64,000 bases of DNA from Lentzea terrae (GTDB lineage: Bacteria > Actinomycetota > Actinomycetes > Mycobacteriales > Pseudonocardiaceae): the NCBI RefSeq assembly GCF_003265345.1, contig NZ_QFWW01000007.1, forward strand, positions 146,036 through 210,035. The letters are read 5' to 3'. Each line of letters begins with the position of its first letter. Position 1 is the first letter of the stretch. Below the pieces are notes generated by a model that was not told where the DNA came from, made no database searches, and saw only the letters and a list, made by a program, of their open reading frames with translations. This document shows positions 24,322-33,030 of this stretch, piece by piece. Position numbers and translations under genes: made by a program.

Positions 24322-27300
24322 ATGGACGTGATGGAGGCTTTCTCACCCGCGACCAGGCAATGGTTCGCCGGGGCCTTCGCCGCGCCAACCCAGGCGCAGA
24401 CGGGTGCGTGGGCGGCCGCGGCGGCGGGCGAGCACGCGCTGGTCATCGCCCCGACGGGCTCGGGCAAGACGCTGGCCGCGTTCCTGTGGGCGCTGGATCG
24501 GCTGGCTTCCTCCACGGTGCCGGCCGAGCCGAAACGACGGTGCCGGGTGCTTTACGTGTCGCCGTTGAAAGCGCTGGCGGTGGACGTCGAGCGAAATCTC
24601 CGCGCGCCGCTGGCCGGTATCCGGCAGGCAGCGCACCGGCTGAACCTCACCGAACCGTCGATCACCGTGGGCATGCGGACGGGCGACACCTCCCCCGAGG
24701 AACGGCGGGCGTTCGGGCGCACTCCCCCTGACGTGCTGGTGACGACGCCGGAGTCGTTGTTCCTGCTGCTCACGTCGTCGGCGCGCGAGTCGTTGCGCGG
24801 CGTGGAGACGGTGATCGTCGACGAGGTGCACGCGGTGGCGGGCACCAAACGCGGCGCGCACCTGGCGTTGTCACTCGAACGGCTGGACGCGCTGCTCGAA
24901 CGGCCGGCGCAGCGGATCGGCCTGTCGGCGACCGTGCGGCCGGTCGAGGAGATCAGCACGTTCCTCTCCGGCGGCCGGCCGGTGTCGGTGGTGCAGCCGA
25001 AGACCCCCAAGACCATCCAGGTCGAGGTGGAGGTGCCGGTCGAGGACATGGCGCTGCTCGGCCAGCCGACGGGTGAGGTGTCGGGCTCGGCCGCCGGCGC
25101 CGAGCAACGCACCTCCATCTGGCCGTCGGTCGAGGCACGGGTGCTCGAACTGGTGCGAGCCCACCGGTCGACGATCGTCTTCGCGAACTCGCGGCGGCTC
25201 GCCGAACGGCTGACCGCGCGCCTGAACGAGCTCGCGGAAGAAGCCACCGAACTGGAGTCGTTCCCGGCTGAGGCGATCGGTCAGTCGGGTCTGACGGTGC
25301 AGAAGACCGCGTCCGTGGCCCGCGCGCACCACGGCTCGATGTCCCGCGAGCAGCGCACGGCCGTGGAGGAAGACCTGAAGTCCGGGCGGCTGCCGTGCGT
25401 GGTGGCCACGTCGTCGTTGGAGCTCGGCATCGACATGGGCTCGGTCGACCTGGTGGTGCAGGTCGAGGCGCCGCCGTCGGTCGCGTCCGGGCTGCAGCGG
25501 GTCGGCCGGGCCGGTCACCAGGTGGGCGCGGTGTCGCGGGGCGTGATGTTCCCGAAGTTCCGCGGCGACCTGGTGTCGTGCGCGGTGGTGGCGGAGCGGA
25601 TGCAGAACGGCGCGATCGAGGCCGTGAAGTTCCCGCGCAACCCGCTCGACGTGCTGGCGCAGCACATCGTCGCGATGGTGGCGATGGAGACGTGGACGGT
25701 CGAGGAGCTGACGGCGCTGGTGCGGCGGGCTGCGCCGTTCGCCGGGCTGCCGGACTCGGCGCTGCACGCCGTGCTGGACATGTTGTCGGGCCGGTACCCG
25801 TCCGAGGAGTTCGGCGAGCTGCGGCCGCGGATCACGTGGGACCGGGTGAACTCCGAGCTGCGCGGGCGTCCTGGCTCGCAGCGGCTGGCGGTCACGTCTG
25901 GCGGCACGATTCCCGACCGCGGGCTGTTCGCGGTGATGACGCCGCCGTCGGAGAACGGTCCCGGCTCGCGGGTCGGTGAGCTCGACGAGGAGATGGTCTA
26001 CGAGTCGCGGGTCGGCGACACGTTCCTGCTGGGCACGTCGTCGTGGCGGGTCGAGGACATCACCCACGATCGAGTGATCGTGGTGCCCGCTCCCGGTCAG
26101 CCCGCGCGAATGCCGTTCTGGAAGGGCGACGCACCGGGCCGTCCGCTGGAGCTCGGCCGTGCGATGGGCAAGTTCCTCCGCGAAGTGTCCACAATGGAGG
26201 ACTCAGCCGCCCGCGAACGAGCCGCGAGTGCCGGCCTGGACGAGTGGGCGACGGACAACCTGCTGGCATATCTGGGCGAGCAGCGGGAGGCGACACGGCA
26301 CGTCCCGAACGACAGAACCGTGCTGGTGGAACGGTTCCGCGACGAGCTGGGCGACTGGCGGCTCGTGGTGCACTCCCCGTTCGGCGCTCAGGTCAACGCG
26401 CCGTGGGCGTTGGCGATCGCGGCACGGCTGCGCGAACGCCGTGGCGTCGAGGTGCAGGCGGCGCACTCCGACGACGGCATCGTGCTGCGGCTTCCTGATG
26501 CGCTCGACTTCGAGGGCATGGAGGTGACGGCGAGCGCCGAGGACGTGCTGCTGGATCCGGACGAGGTCGAGCAGATCGTGGTCGCGGAAGTGGGCGGCTC
26601 GGCGTTGTTCGCGGCACGGTTCCGCGAGTGCGCTGCCCGCTCCCTGCTGCTCCCCCGCCGTGATCCCAAACGGCGCACCCCGTTGTGGCAACAGCGGCAG
26701 CGCTCGGCGCAGCTGTTGTCGGTGGCGGCGAAGTACGAGCGGTTCCCGGTGGTCCTGGAGGCGATGCGCGAGTGCCTGCAGGACGTCTACGACGTGCCGG
26801 GCCTGCGCGAGCTGATGTCGGACGTCCGCGCGCGCCGGGTGCGCGTGGTCGAGGTGGAGACGCCGTCGCCGTCGCCGTTCGCGCGCAGCCTGCTCTTCGG
26901 TTACGTGGGCATGTTCCTCTACGAGCTGGACGCTCCGCTGGCGGAACGTCGTGCGGCAGCGCTGTCACTGGACTCGACGCTGCTCGCGGAGCTGCTCGGC
27001 TCCGAGGCGATCCGGGAGCTGCTGGACCCGGAAGTCGTGGCCGAGGTCGAACGCAGCCTGCAACGCCTGGCGGAAGACCGTCGCCCGCGGCACGCAGAGG
27101 ACACCGCGGACCTGTTGCGGTTCCTCGGAGATCTCTCCGACGCGGAGGCGCTCGAACGCGGAGTGCCCCGCGAGTGGCTGGACGAGCTGGTGGCACAGCG
27201 CCGGGCGATCCGCGTCCGGATCGCCGGCGAGGACCGCACCATCGCGATCGAGGACGCGGGCCGGGTCCGCGACGCGCTCGGGGTAGCTCTCCCCGTCGGC

Positions 27301-28866
27301 GTCCCGGAGGCCTTCACCGAACCGGTCGCCGATCCGCTGGGCGACCTGTTGAGCCGCTACGCCCGCACCCGCGGCCCGTTCGCGGCCACGGAGCCGGCTT
27401 CGCGGTTCGGCCTGGGCGTGGCCGTGGTGACGGGTGTGCTGGAACGGATGGCCGCCACGGGCAGGCTGGTCCGCGGTGAGCTCCGGCCGGGCGGCACACA
27501 CACCGAGTACTGCGACGCGGACGTGCTCCGCCGCCTGCGCCGTGCCTCGCTGGCGCGGCTGCGGTCCGAGGTGGAGCCGGTCGAGCCGGCGGCACTGGGC
27601 CGGTTCCTGCCGGCGTGGCACGGCCTGGGCCGCCGGCTGCGTTCGGCGCCGACGGTCGACGACGTGTTCTCGGTGGTCGAACAGCTTGCGGGAGCACCAC
27701 TTCCGGCCAGTGCGCTGGAGTCCCTGCTGCTCCCGTCGCGGCTGCCCGGCTACTACCCGGCGCTGCTCGACGAGCTGACCGCGTCGGGCGAGGTGACGTG
27801 GACGGGCTGCGGCGCGCTGGCCGGTGGCGACGGCTGGATCGCTTTGGCGCCAACGGACGTGGCCGACCTGCTGCTGCCCGACCTGGTGCCGGAGTCGATC
27901 CCGGAGTCGCCGCTGCACACGGCGGTGCTGGAGGCCCTGTCCGGTGGGGCGTTGTTCTTCCGGCAGGTGGTCGACCGCGTCTCGCTGTCCGTGGCGTGCA
28001 CGGACGCCGAGGTCGTCGGCACTTTGTGGGACCTGGTGTGGGCGGGCTTGATCACCAACGACACCCTGTCCCCGTTGCGCGCGTTGGTGTCCGGTGGCGG
28101 CGCGGCGCACAAGCCTCGCCGCAGCGCGCCGCGGGGCCGCTACGCCCGGCTGCGCGCCGCTCGTCCGGACATGCCGTCGCGCACGGGTCCGCCCACCGCG
28201 GCGGGCCGGTGGTCGCTGGCCGTCAGCCCGGCGGAGGACCCGACCCGCCGGGCGCACGCCAGAGCCGAGGCCTTCCTGGAACGCCACGGCGTGCTGACCC
28301 GCGGCGCCCTCGACACCGAACGCGTGACCGGCGGGTTCAGCGGTGTCTACAAGGTGCTGCGGGCGATGGAGGAGTCCGGCCAGGTCATCCGCGGCTACGT
28401 CGTCGAAGGGCTGGGTGCCGCCCAGTTCGCGGCACGCGGTGCGGTCGACCGGCTGCGGGCGTTGTCGCGCCCACCTGGCCAACCGGCGCAAGCCGACCAG
28501 GCGGCGGTGGTGCTCGCCGCGGCCGACCCGGCTCAGCCCTACGGTGCCGCGTTGCCGTGGCCGGATCCGTTGGGAGAAGGCAAACATCGCCCAGCACGCA
28601 AGGCCGGTGCGCTGGCGGTCCTGGTCGACGGCACCCCGGCGCTGTACGTCGAGCGAGGCGGCAAGTCCCTGCTGTCCTTCACCGACGACGAGCCGACGTT
28701 GCGCATCGCCGCGAACGCCCTGAGCCGGGCGGTCCGCGACGGCTGGCTGGGTCAGCTGGCCGTCCAACGGGCCGACGGCGAGGTCGCGCTGACCTCGCAC
28801 CTCGCGACAGTGCTCCAGGAAGCCGGTTTTCGCGCCACACCGAAGGGACTGCGCTTGAGAGCATGA
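24322..28866 (+). CDS. lhr: large ATP-dependent helicase Lhr
   Basis: The product has 1514 aa, normal for bacterial Lhr. ATG 24322 is chosen because the transcript is predicted to start at 24321 (leaderless); ATG 24331 is possible. Residues about 1-440 are the superfamily 2 motor: Walker A APTGSGKT, motif Ia LYVSPLKALAVD, Walker B VDEVHAV, motif III LSATVRP, motif VI RVGRAGHQ. A winged helix and the long C-terminal Lhr region follow. Lhr is a 3'-5' helicase induced by DNA damage in mycobacteria; in that genus it acts with nucleases on RNA:DNA hybrids and cross-link damage. The matching promoter element links it to recA. Confidence 0.93.
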   Translation: MDVMEAFSPATRQWFAGAFAAPTQAQTGAWAAAAAGEHALVIAPTGSGKTLAAFLWALDRLASSTVPAEPKRRCRVLYVSPLKALAVDVERNLRAPLAGIRQAAHRLNLTEPSITVGMRTGDTSPEERRAFGRTPPDVLVTTPESLFLLLTSSARESLRGVETVIVDEVHAVAGTKRGAHLALSLERLDALLERPAQRIGLSATVRPVEEISTFLSGGRPVSVVQPKTPKTIQVEVEVPVEDMALLGQPTGEVSGSAAGAEQRTSIWPSVEARVLELVRAHRSTIVFANSRRLAERLTARLNELAEEATELESFPAEAIGQSGLTVQKTASVARAHHGSMSREQRTAVEEDLKSGRLPCVVATSSLELGIDMGSVDLVVQVEAPPSVASGLQRVGRAGHQVGAVSRGVMFPKFRGDLVSCAVVAERMQNGAIEAVKFPRNPLDVLAQHIVAMVAMETWTVEELTALVRRAAPFAGLPDSALHAVLDMLSGRYPSEEFGELRPRITWDRVNSELRGRPGSQRLAVTSGGTIPDRGLFAVMTPPSENGPGSRVGELDEEMVYESRVGDTFLLGTSSWRVEDITHDRVIVVPAPGQPARMPFWKGDAPGRPLELGRAMGKFLREVSTMEDSAARERAASAGLDEWATDNLLAYLGEQREATRHVPNDRTVLVERFRDELGDWRLVVHSPFGAQVNAPWALAIAARLRERRGVEVQAAHSDDGIVLRLPDALDFEGMEVTASAEDVLLDPDEVEQIVVAEVGGSALFAARFRECAARSLLLPRRDPKRRTPLWQQRQRSAQLLSVAAKYERFPVVLEAMRECLQDVYDVPGLRELMSDVRARRVRVVEVETPSPSPFARSLLFGYVGMFLYELDAPLAERRAAALSLDSTLLAELLGSEAIRELLDPEVVAEVERSLQRLAEDRRPRHAEDTADLLRFLGDLSDAEALERGVPREWLDELVAQRRAIRVRIAGEDRTIAIEDAGRVRDALGVALPVGVPEAFTEPVADPLGDLLSRYARTRGPFAATEPASRFGLGVAVVTGVLERMAATGRLVRGELRPGGTHTEYCDADVLRRLRRASLARLRSEVEPVEPAALGRFLPAWHGLGRRLRSAPTVDDVFSVVEQLAGAPLPASALESLLLPSRLPGYYPALLDELTASGEVTWTGCGALAGGDGWIALAPTDVADLLLPDLVPESIPESPLHTAVLEALSGGALFFRQVVDRVSLSVACTDAEVVGTLWDLVWAGLITNDTLSPLRALVSGGGAAHKPRRSAPRGRYARLRAARPDMPSRTGPPTAAGRWSLAVSPAEDPTRRAHARAEAFLERHGVLTRGALDTERVTGGFSGVYKVLRAMEESGQVIRGYVVEGLGAAQFAARGAVDRLRALSRPPGQPAQADQAAVVLAAADPAQPYGAALPWPDPLGEGKHRPARKAGALAVLVDGTPALYVERGGKSLLSFTDDEPTLRIAANALSRAVRDGWLGQLAVQRADGEVALTSHLATVLQEAGFRATPKGLRLRA

Positions 28867-28896
28867 ACAGCCGCCATGCCGCGGACTCCCGGCGTG

Positions 28897-29883
28897 CTAA
28901 GCCGGGAACAGCGAGCTGTAGGCGTTCAGCGCCGGTTGGCCGCCGAGGTGGGCGTAGAGCACCGTGGAGTCGCGGTCGATCTCGCCCGACGACACCAGGT
29001 GGATGAGGCCCGCCAGCGACTTCCCCTCGTAGACGGGGTCGGTGATCATGCCTTCCAGGCTCGCGCCCAGGCGCATGGCGTCCACTGTGGACTCGTCGGC
29101 GACGCCGTAGGTGCCGGCGTGGAAGCGGTCGTCGAGGAGGATGTCCGCGTCGGACACCGTGACCTCGCGGAGCTTGGCGGTGTTGTGGGCGATGCGGGTG
29201 ATCTGGTCGAGGGTCTCGGCGGGTTTGGCCGAGGCGTCGATGCCGAGCACGCGGCGGTTGGTGTCGTTCGCGAAGCCGGCGACCATGCCGGCCTGCGTGC
29301 TGCCGGTGACCGAGCAGACGATGATGGTGTCGAAGAAGACGCCCAGCTGGGCTTCCTGCTGGCGGACCTCGTCCGCCCAGTTCGCGAAGCCCATGCCGCC
29401 CAGCGGGTGGTCGGAGGCGCCGGCCGGGATCGCGTAGGGCTTGCCGCCGGACGCGCGGACGTCCTCGATGGCCTGTTCCCAGGCCGGTTTGATGCCGATG
29501 CCGAACTCGGCGTTCACCAGGCGGACGTCGGCTCCCATCATGCGGCTGAGCAGGATGTTGCCCACCCGGTCACTGCCGACGTCGGTCCAGTCGACCCAGC
29601 TTTCCTGCACCAGCACGGCTTTCAGGCCCGCGCGGGCCGCCGCGGCCGCCACCTGCCGGGTGTGGTTGGACTGGATGCCGCCGATCGACACCAGTGTGTC
29701 GCAACCGGTGGCCAGCGCGTCGGCGACGAGGTACTCGAGCTTGCGGGTCTTGTTGCCGCCGTAGGCGAGGCCGGAGTTGCAGTCCTCGCGCTTGGCCCAG
29801 ACCGAGGCGCCGCCGAGGTGCGTGGACAGGCGGTCCAGGCGGTGGACCGGGGAAGGACCGAAGAGGAGCGGGAATCTGTTCAC
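28897..29883 (-). CDS. acdS: 1-aminocyclopropane-1-carboxylate (ACC) deaminase
   Basis: The product has 328 aa. GTG 29883 has AGGAGG 4 nt upstream and overlaps the GntR stop (GTGA). The PLP-binding Lys is in [12 protein letters not shown], and [15 protein letters not shown] is the substrate loop. [12 protein letters not shown] and [12 protein letters not shown] keep the Glu and Leu that separate true ACC deaminases from D-cysteine desulfhydrases. The enzyme splits ACC to 2-oxobutyrate and ammonia, using the plant ethylene precursor as nitrogen source. Coupling to a GntR regulator suggests substrate control. Confidence 0.9.
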   Translation of the reverse strand: MNRFPLLFGPSPVHRLDRLSTHLGGASVWAKREDCNSGLAYGGNKTRKLEYLVADALATGCDTLVSIGGIQSNHTRQVAAAAARAGLKAVLVQESWVDWTDVGSDRVGNILLSRMMGADVRLVNAEFGIGIKPAWEQAIEDVRASGGKPYAIPAGASDHPLGGMGFANWADEVRQQEAQLGVFFDTIIVCSVTGSTQAGMVAGFANDTNRRVLGIDASAKPAETLDQITRIAHNTAKLREVTVSDADILLDDRFHAGTYGVADESTVDAMRLGASLEGMITDPVYEGKSLAGLIHLVSSGEIDRDSTVLYAHLGGQPALNAYSSLFPA

Positions 29884-30515
29884 AGTTCCTCCTGCAGGGT
29901 GCTCCAGTTCTCGTCGACCAGCCTGGCCGCGAGCACGTGGTCGCCCTGTTCGCACGCTTCGATGATCTGCTGGTGCTGGGTGACGGAGTGGCGGGCGCTG
30001 GGCGAGGAGAAGCGGCTGTGCTCGGCGCGGCGCACGAGCGGCGTGTAACGGTCGATGGTCGCGGCGATCGCGAAGTTGTTGCAGCAGTTGATGGCCACGG
30101 CGTGGAACTCGTCGTCGGCGGCCAGCGCGGCAACGGCGTCGTTGGCGTCGAGGGCTTTCTTGAACGCCTTGTTCGCGGTGCGCATCGCGGCGATGTCGTC
30201 GGCCGTGAGCGACTTCCGCTGGACGACCAGGCCCATCGCGAGGGAGTGCAGCGACTGCACGACGACGAGTGCGTCGAGCACCGGCTCCGCTTCCAGCGCG
30301 GTGACGCGGGTGTACGCGTGCGGCTTGGTCTCGACGAGGCCCTCGTCGGTCAGCGTGGCGAGCGCCTCGCGCACCGGCGTGCGGGAGAGGCCGAGCTTCT
30401 CCGCCAGTTCGACGTCCTTGATGGCCGTGCCTGGTTCGAGGTCGCCGCGCACGATCGCCGACCTGATCTCGGCCGCGGCCCGCTCCTTCAGCGACCCATA
30501 TCCAATATATTGCAT
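29880..30515 (-). CDS. GntR (FadR subfamily) transcriptional regulator
   Basis: The product has 211 aa from ATG 30515. The N-terminal winged helix is [47 protein letters not shown]. The C-terminal helical FCD-type effector domain has His residues in DDEFHAVAI and SVTQHQQII, likely metal or effector ligands. Its stop overlaps the ACC deaminase start, so it very probably controls that enzyme. The first codons (MQYIGYGSL) are formed by the AT repeat CAATATATTGGATATGG, which may have replaced the original start region. Confidence 0.87.
   Translation of the reverse strand: MQYIGYGSLKERAAAEIRSAIVRGDLEPGTAIKDVELAEKLGLSRTPVREALATLTDEGLVETKPHAYTRVTALEAEPVLDALVVVQSLHSLAMGLVVQRKSLTADDIAAMRTANKAFKKALDANDAVAALAADDEFHAVAINCCNNFAIAATIDRYTPLVRRAEHSRFSSPSARHSVTQHQQIIEACEQGDHVLAARLVDENWSTLQEEL
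30495..30514. repeat. AT-rich repeat module at the GntR start codon
   Basis: CCATATCCAATATATTGCAT overlaps the start codon. Its core CAATATATTG (30503-30512) is identical to the palindrome in repeat copy 1 (3200-3209). On the coding strand it reads AATATATTGGATATGG, matching GATATATCGGATATGG units of the 62-kb array. It could also serve as an operator. Confidence 0.7.
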
Positions 30516-30574
30516 ATTAGTCAGCGTAGGGCTGGGCCTGAGTGATCGCAACCACTGGCCGTTGAACAGCAAAA

Positions 30575-30599
30575 ACCCCCGAGCAGACAGCTCGGGGGT
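30575..30599 (-). terminator. intrinsic terminator of the GNAT gene
   Basis: ACCCCCGAGC and GCTCGGGGGT form a 10-bp stem with a 5-nt loop, followed on the minus strand by a run of T. It ends the GNAT/YbaK transcript. Confidence 0.9.
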
Positions 30600-30614
30600 C
30601 GTGGTCTCCAGGAG

Positions 30615-31178
30615 TCAGGCGAGGGGCAGTGCGCGGCCGAGCACCGCGAACGGGCGCGGGTCGCCGGTGAACTGGTAGTGCCGCAGCACGTCGACGAAGC
30701 CGACGCGGCGGTAGAGCTTCCACGCCTTGCTCGGGCCTTCCGGCGTGGACAGCAGCACGCGGGACGACGGCACGCCTTCCATGAGGCGGCGCAACAGGTC
30801 TTCGCCGAGGCCGCGGCCTTGCGCGCGCGGCAGCACGTGGAGCTCGGTCAGCTCGAAGTAGTCGGTGAGCCAGTCCTCGACGACGGCGGGCGGCGAGACG
30901 GCCATCAGACCGCGCCGCACCTGTTCGTGCCACCACTGCCCGGCGGCGCCGCGGTAGCCGTAGCCGATGCCGACGAGCTCGTCCTGCTCCCCCAGCGCCA
31001 CGACGCAGCGCCAGTCCTCGCGCATCATGTGCGCGAGCCACATCGGGGCGCGCTGCTCGACGGTGCCGGGTGGGTAGTTCATCGCCGTCACGTACAGCGA
31101 GAGCGCTTCGCCGAGCCGGACGTTCAGCTCGGAGGCGGACATCTCGACGATGCGCTCCAAGCGAGGTGAAGCCGTCAT
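30615..31178 (-). CDS. GNAT-family N-acetyltransferase
   Basis: The product has 187 aa. The ATG at 31178 overlaps the YbaK stop (ATGA). The acetyl-CoA loop RAQGRGLGEDLLRRL fits the Q/RxxGxG/A motif after the strand LTELHVLPR, and AWKLYRRVGFV is the usual C-terminal signature. The acceptor is unknown. It ends at a clear intrinsic terminator. Confidence 0.87.
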   Translation of the reverse strand: MTASPRLERIVEMSASELNVRLGEALSLYVTAMNYPPGTVEQRAPMWLAHMMREDWRCVVALGEQDELVGIGYGYRGAAGQWWHEQVRRGLMAVSPPAVVEDWLTDYFELTELHVLPRAQGRGLGEDLLRRLMEGVPSSRVLLSTPEGPSKAWKLYRRVGFVDVLRHYQFTGDPRPFAVLGRALPLA

Positions 31179-31663
31179 GCCGAGACCACCGCCACGCGTC
31201 CGCCCGTCAGTTCCACCAGATCCGCGAAGGTCGTGGGGTACACGGCGTGCGGATGTCCCGCGGCCGCCCAGATCTCCGCGTAGCCGGACAACGCCTCGTC
31301 CACCACGGTCTCGATCGGCGCCGGGTGCCCGACCGGCGAGACGCCGCCGATCACCTGACCCGTGTGCTCACGCACGAATTCCGGGTCGGCGCGCTTGACC
31401 GCGTCCGCGCCGACGAGCTCGGCCACCACCGACGTGTCCGCCCGGTGCGCGCCCGAGGTCAGCACCAGCAGCGGGGCCGCCACGCCGTCGCGCACCGCGG
31501 CGAACAGCAGGCTGTTCGCGATCGCGCCGACCTGCACGCCCACCGCGTCCGCCGCGGCTGCCGCGGTCCGCACGGCATCCGGGAGCACGACGATGCGTTC
31601 GGCGGTGGCGGGTGGCAGGGCTTCCGCGACTTTGCGGATTCCGGGGTGTTCGAGCGCACTCAC
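31175..31663 (-). CDS. YbaK/EbsC-family aminoacyl-tRNA deacylase-like protein
   Basis: The product has 162 aa from GTG 31663; this start gives the usual family length and the start region of homologues (LEHPGIRKVAEAL). Features are VGVQVGAIANSLLF with the conserved substrate-binding region and VIGGVSPVGHPAP, the GGxxPxGH motif of trans-editing domains. The family deacylates mischarged tRNAs such as Cys-tRNA(Pro); the exact specificity here is not readable. It is cotranscribed with the GNAT gene. Confidence 0.87.
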   Translation of the reverse strand: MSALEHPGIRKVAEALPPATAERIVVLPDAVRTAAAAADAVGVQVGAIANSLLFAAVRDGVAAPLLVLTSGAHRADTSVVAELVGADAVKRADPEFVREHTGQVIGGVSPVGHPAPIETVVDEALSGYAEIWAAAGHPHAVYPTTFADLVELTGGRVAVVSA

Positions 31664-31741
31664 ATCACCATCAGACCACGACTGGCCCCTACGTGGTGGG
31701 GCGGGTTGAGGAATCCATCGGCAGGGAGCTACGCTGGGAGG

Positions 31742-31763
31742 GACTCGAACATGTGTTCGAGTC
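31742..31763. promoter_or_regulatory. LexA (SOS) box between ybaK-like and HEPN genes
   Basis: GACTCGAAC and GTTCGAGTC are perfect 9-base arms around ATGT, giving GAAC-N4-GTTC. It lies 105 bases upstream of the HEPN start and 79 bases upstream of the YbaK-like start. Confidence 0.75.
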
Positions 31764-31772
31764 TCACCATGC

Positions 31773-31809
31773 CTCGGAGGTGGGGTGGGGGAAGCACCCC
31801 ACCTCCGAG
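31773..31809 (+). terminator. 15-bp hairpin in the leader of the HEPN gene
   Basis: CTCGGAGGTGGGGTG and CACCCCACCTCCGAG pair perfectly over 15 bp with a 7-nt loop. It follows the LexA-type box and precedes the start codon by 58 bases, so it is a candidate attenuator; no U tract follows. Confidence 0.6.
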
Positions 31810-31867
31810 AGCCGCCGGCTTCCCCTCGGCGGGAGACGTCGTTCACCGACGCCACGAGGAGGCCGAG

Positions 31868-32287
31868 ATGACAGCTGAGATTTCTTATCCGGCAGACTTC
31901 CCCCTCCCACTGCCACCCGCTTCAGCGCTCGCGTTGCTGCAGCAGGCTCGCGATTCGCTCGCCGAGTCCGAACGCACGCCGGAGCCGCCGGAACGGTTCG
32001 CCACCGCCTACCTCGCCGCGCTGCGTGCCGCCGCCGCGGTGCTCGCGTTACGCGGGCGGCCCCATCGCGGGCCTTCGCGGCCGACCAGCGCGTGGGTGTT
32101 GCTCGCCTCGATCGCACCGGAGATGCGTGAGTGGGCCACGTTCTTCGCATCTTGGTCGTCGACGCGGGCTGCTGTGCTCGCGGGCATCACACGGCACGTC
32201 AACGCGCGCACAGCCGACGACCTGGTGCGCCAGACCGATCAGTTCGTGACCCTCGTCGACCGCGTGATGAACGAGGCTCGGCGGTGA
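31868..32287 (+). CDS. SAV_6107-family HEPN domain protein
   Basis: The product has 139 aa from ATG 31868. The helical core (FATAYLAALRAAAAVLALRG ... TSAWVLLASIAPEMREWATFFAS, parts given) is that of the SAV_6107-type HEPN family common in actinobacteria. HEPN proteins are often RNases of toxin or defence systems or nucleotide-binding partners, but the classic RX4-6H catalytic motif is not obvious here. A LexA-type box and a strong hairpin lie in its leader, so expression may be damage-induced. The next gene overlaps its stop (GTGA). Confidence 0.8.
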   Translation: MTAEISYPADFPLPLPPASALALLQQARDSLAESERTPEPPERFATAYLAALRAAAAVLALRGRPHRGPSRPTSAWVLLASIAPEMREWATFFASWSSTRAAVLAGITRHVNARTADDLVRQTDQFVTLVDRVMNEARR

Positions 32288-33030
32288 ACGCTCTGGAAGT
32301 GCTGCGTCGTGAGGCCGAGCTGCTCGCCATGTCCGCGATAGGCCAGCCACCGCACAAGGGCGTGCCCGCCTGTCCGGGACTCAACCTCGGGGAGACCGTC
32401 CGGCACGTCGGCAGCGGCTACCGCAGGGCGCTGGAGTGGATCCGGCTCGGCCGCGAGCCGGCAGCCGGGGAGTGGCAGGACTTTCCCGACGACGGGGAAG
32501 ACCCGTTGGAGTTCATGAGGTCGGGCGCCGCGGCCGCACTCACGGAACTGGAGGCGCACGAGGAGGACGAGCCGTGCGCGACGTGGTGGCCGGCGCAGCA
32601 GAACTACGGGTTCTGGCGGCGGCGCCTCGCGCATGAGACGACGTTGCACCGCATGGACGTGCAGGGCGCCGCGGGCATGGAGGTCGGCGCGGTCACCGAC
32701 GAGGTCGCGGTCGACGGCGTCGACGAGGTGCTCACGTTGTGGCTGGGGCACAAGCTGGACGTGCTCGGCGTGCGGGGGTCGCGGGACGGGCTCGTCGCCA
32801 TCAAGGTCGAGGACGACGTGTGGCTCACGCGCTGCGGTCCGCACGGCTCGTCGGCGTGGCGGGTGGTCGACCCGGAGGACGCCCACGTCGCCGACGCGCA
32901 GGTGTCGGCGAGCCCGATGACGATGTACCGCTGGCTGTGGGGACGACTGCCGGACCGGCTGGTCACGGTGATCGGCGACCACGACGCGATCGCGCAGCTG
33001 TGGGCGCTACTGCGACTCGCGACCAAGTAG
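32284..33030 (+). CDS. mycothiol-dependent maleylpyruvate isomerase family protein
   Basis: The product has 248 aa. The GTG at 32284 overlaps the HEPN gene stop. It has a DinB-like four-helix fold with metal ligands at HVGSGYRRA and AHETTLHRMD (E and H), and a C-terminal MDMPI_C-like domain. Named members use mycothiol to isomerise maleylpyruvate; most, as here, have unknown substrates. Coupling to the HEPN gene would place it under the same LexA-type box. It overlaps the 3' end of the convergent phoD-like gene by 24 bases. Confidence 0.83.
   Translation: MNALEVLRREAELLAMSAIGQPPHKGVPACPGLNLGETVRHVGSGYRRALEWIRLGREPAAGEWQDFPDDGEDPLEFMRSGAAAALTELEAHEEDEPCATWWPAQQNYGFWRRRLAHETTLHRMDVQGAAGMEVGAVTDEVAVDGVDEVLTLWLGHKLDVLGVRGSRDGLVAIKVEDDVWLTRCGPHGSSAWRVVDPEDAHVADAQVSASPMTMYRWLWGRLPDRLVTVIGDHDAIAQLWALLRLATK

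Noticed and set aside
26965-28800. Long minus-strand frame (611 codons) inside lhr
   Set aside because: Antisense to conserved helicase sequence; composition is that of a shadow frame.
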